Positions 62,790 through 64,000 of a DNA stretch of 64,000 nucleotides are shown in pieces (position 1 is the stretch's first letter; each line of letters starts with the position of its first letter). A program made the translations under genes and the position numbers. Below the pieces are notes generated by a model. That model was not told where the DNA came from. It was given only the letters and a program-made list of their open reading frames with translations, and ran no database searches. The stretch covers positions 186,001 through 250,000 of the forward strand of contig NZ_JAILWB010000005.1 in NCBI RefSeq assembly GCF_025699295.1. Reading direction: 5' to 3'. Source of the DNA: Hydrogenophaga sp. (GTDB lineage: Bacteria > Pseudomonadota > Gammaproteobacteria > Burkholderiales > Burkholderiaceae_C).

Positions 62790-64000
62790 TCAGTTCCGCA
62801 CCGGCTTGCCGGTGTTCAGCATCCCCAGAATCCGCTCTTGCGTCTTCGGGTGCACGATCAGCGAGCAGAAGGCCTGGCGCTCCAGCGTCATCAGATAGTC
62901 TTCGTTCACCAGCGTGCCTGGTTCAACATCGCCGCCGGTGACCACGTTGGCAATCAGGGACGCGATGTGGAAGTCGTGCTGGCTGATGAAGCCGCCGTCG
63001 CGCATGTTGACCAGGCTGCCCAGAATGGTGGCCTTGCCGTCGCGCCCGGCCACCGGGAACAGGCGCTTGTGCGGCGCGCGGTAGCCGCCCACAAACAAGG
63101 CCTTCGCTTCGTTGATGGCCACGAACAGCAGCTCGTCCTTGTGCGGCACGATCACGTCGGAGTGCAACACGTAGCCGAGCTTGCGGGACTCCAGCGCGCT
63201 CGTGCCGACCTTGGCCATGGCGGCGGCAGTGAATCCCTCGGTAAGGAAGGGCAGCAGGTCCTTGCCGGTGGACGTCTCGGCGTTCTCGGCCGCGCGGCGC
63301 GCGATGTAGGTCAGGCCGCCGGCACCGGGCACCAGGCCCACGCCGACTTCCACCAGACCGATGTAGCTTTCCATGTGCACCACGCGGCGTGCGCTGTAGA
63401 CAGCCAGTTCGCAACCACCGCCCAGCGCCAGGCCGCGCACGGCAGACACCACCGGCACGTTGGCGTAGCGCAGGCGCAGCATGGTCTGCTGCATGAAGCC
63501 CTCGGCGTCCTCGATGGCGCTCACGCCCACGGCCATGAAGGCCGGCAGCATGGCCTGCAGGTCGGCGCCGGCGCTGAAGGGTTCGTCACCCGACCAGATC
63601 ACCAGGCCCTGGTAGTCCTTCTCGGCCAGGTCCACGGCAGCCATCAGGCCTTCGCAGACCTCCGGGCTGATGGCGTGCATCTTGGTCTTGATGCTGGCGA
63701 TGAGCACCTGCTCGTCCAGCGTCCAGATGCGGATGGCTTCGTTCTCTTCGATCGTGCTGCCCGCGGTCTCGAACTTCGGCCCGGCTTCGCCGAGCAGCAG
63801 CTCGGGGAAGTGCTGGCGCTGGTAGACCGGCAACTGAAGCCGCCCCTGGAATTCACCCTTTCCGGGGTTCCACGAACCCTGCGCGGTGTGCACGCCACCG
63901 GCCTCGGCCACCGGCCCCTTGAACACCCACTCGGGCAGCGGCGCCTTGCTCAGTGCCTTGCCGGCATCGATGTCCTCCTGGATCATCTTCGCCACCTCGA
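62790..64000 (-). CDS. FadB-like 3-hydroxyacyl-CoA dehydrogenase/enoyl-CoA hydratase (C-terminal half; 5' end outside window)
   Basis: About 400 residues are visible and the frame stays open at the right edge. The visible part carries a crotonase domain: GDEPFSAGADLQAMLPAFMA (oxyanion), VVSAVRGLALGGGCELAVYS and LVEVGVGLVPGAGGLTYIAR. It then has a C-terminal helical part ending KTQERILGMLNTGKPVRN. The layout, with dehydrogenase-associated helices (MIQEDIDAGKALSKAPLPEW) before the crotonase part, matches the ~800-residue FadN-like proteins in which the 3-hydroxyacyl-CoA dehydrogenase precedes the hydratase. It is the natural partner of the downstream FadA-type thiolase, now separated from it by the DUF559 insert. 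Confidence 0.88.
   Translation of the reverse strand, partial: EVAKMIQEDIDAGKALSKAPLPEWVFKGPVAEAGGVHTAQGSWNPGKGEFQGRLQLPVYQRQHFPELLLGEAGPKFETAGSTIEENEAIRIWTLDEQVLIASIKTKMHAISPEVCEGLMAAVDLAEKDYQGLVIWSGDEPFSAGADLQAMLPAFMAVGVSAIEDAEGFMQQTMLRLRYANVPVVSAVRGLALGGGCELAVYSARRVVHMESYIGLVEVGVGLVPGAGGLTYIARRAAENAETSTGKDLLPFLTEGFTAAAMAKVGTSALESRKLGYVLHSDVIVPHKDELLFVAINEAKALFVGGYRAPHKRLFPVAGRDGKATILGSLVNMRDGGFISQHDFHIASLIANVVTGGDVEPGTLVNEDYLMTLERQAFCSLIVHPKTQERILGMLNTGKPVRN

Overview
The window looks like a chromosomal segment of a GC-rich betaproteobacterium, most likely a member of the Comamonadaceae (Hydrogenophaga/Acidovorax/Variovorax-like). The evidence is very high third-position GC in most genes, six orphan TctC/Bug-type periplasmic receptors, dense LysR/AraC-regulated catabolic operons, and the palindromic repeat that reads as EPVEA...TLRQAQD when translated. 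No rRNA, tRNA, CRISPR array, integrase or complete insertion sequence was seen. Both ends cut genes.

Layout. (1) 1-9.4 kb, minus strand: a TPR-methyltransferase (cut by the left edge), then an operon coding for a Tm-1-like (UPF0261) protein, an SRPBCC protein, a phosphoenolpyruvate-hydrolase-like TIM barrel and a complete branched-chain-amide-type ABC importer. An AraC regulator sits inside it on the opposite strand. This looks like uptake plus metabolism of an unknown small molecule. (2) 10.1-27.4 kb: codon use and base composition become clearly more AT-rich, as in acquired DNA. The first half (10.3-20.4 kb) is a catabolic island: a TPP-dependent 2-oxoacid decarboxylase-like enzyme, a cupin, a bicupin, two Bug receptors, an alpha/beta hydrolase, a LysR regulator, an HglS-like 2-oxoadipate dioxygenase/decarboxylase and an FAD-linked D-2-hydroxyacid dehydrogenase. 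The last two can together convert 2-oxoadipate to 2-oxoglutarate. The two divergent promoters of this island share a 28-bp element. The second half (20.6-27.4 kb) looks like a defence island. It holds a probable ABC-three-component (ABC-3C) conflict system with a DUF2326-type ATPase, a HEPN-like gene overlapped by an unknown partner, and several orphan genes.

(3) 27.8-32.2 kb: an AraC regulator divergent from a second TPP enzyme, followed by a Bug receptor and a GlcG/HbpS-like protein. (4) 32.2-48.0 kb: LysR-controlled catabolic operons of CoA-thioester and ring-cleavage type. The first holds a Bug receptor, SDR, EntE/DhbE-like aryl-acid AMP ligase, amidohydrolase, 3-oxoadipyl-CoA-type thiolase, two enoyl-CoA hydratases and another Bug receptor. 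The second holds a Bug receptor, ACMSD-like amidohydrolase, VOC extradiol-type dioxygenase, FAH-family hydrolase and MhpA-like flavin hydroxylase. Together they suggest breakdown of a hydroxylated aromatic acid. (5) 48.0-55.5 kb: a phosphonate operon (phnD, phnC, phnE, phnA, an iron alcohol dehydrogenase, phnY) with a divergent LysR gene. It has phosphonoacetate hydrolase but neither PhnW nor PhnX, which suggests use of phosphonoacetate or 2-hydroxyethylphosphonate. (6) 55.7-64.0 kb: an ankyrin protein, a methyltransferase, an enoyl-CoA hydratase, a patatin/beta-barrel outer-membrane protein, and a beta-oxidation set (thioesterase, thiolase, FadB-like). A DUF559 nuclease gene bounded by near-perfect inverted repeats has been spliced into that set.

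The most unusual items are the ABC-3C locus with a GNN-type motif shared by its first two proteins, the 2-oxoadipate-linked cupin island with its shared operator, and the DUF559 gene boxed by inverted repeats whose reading frame runs into the thiolase start.
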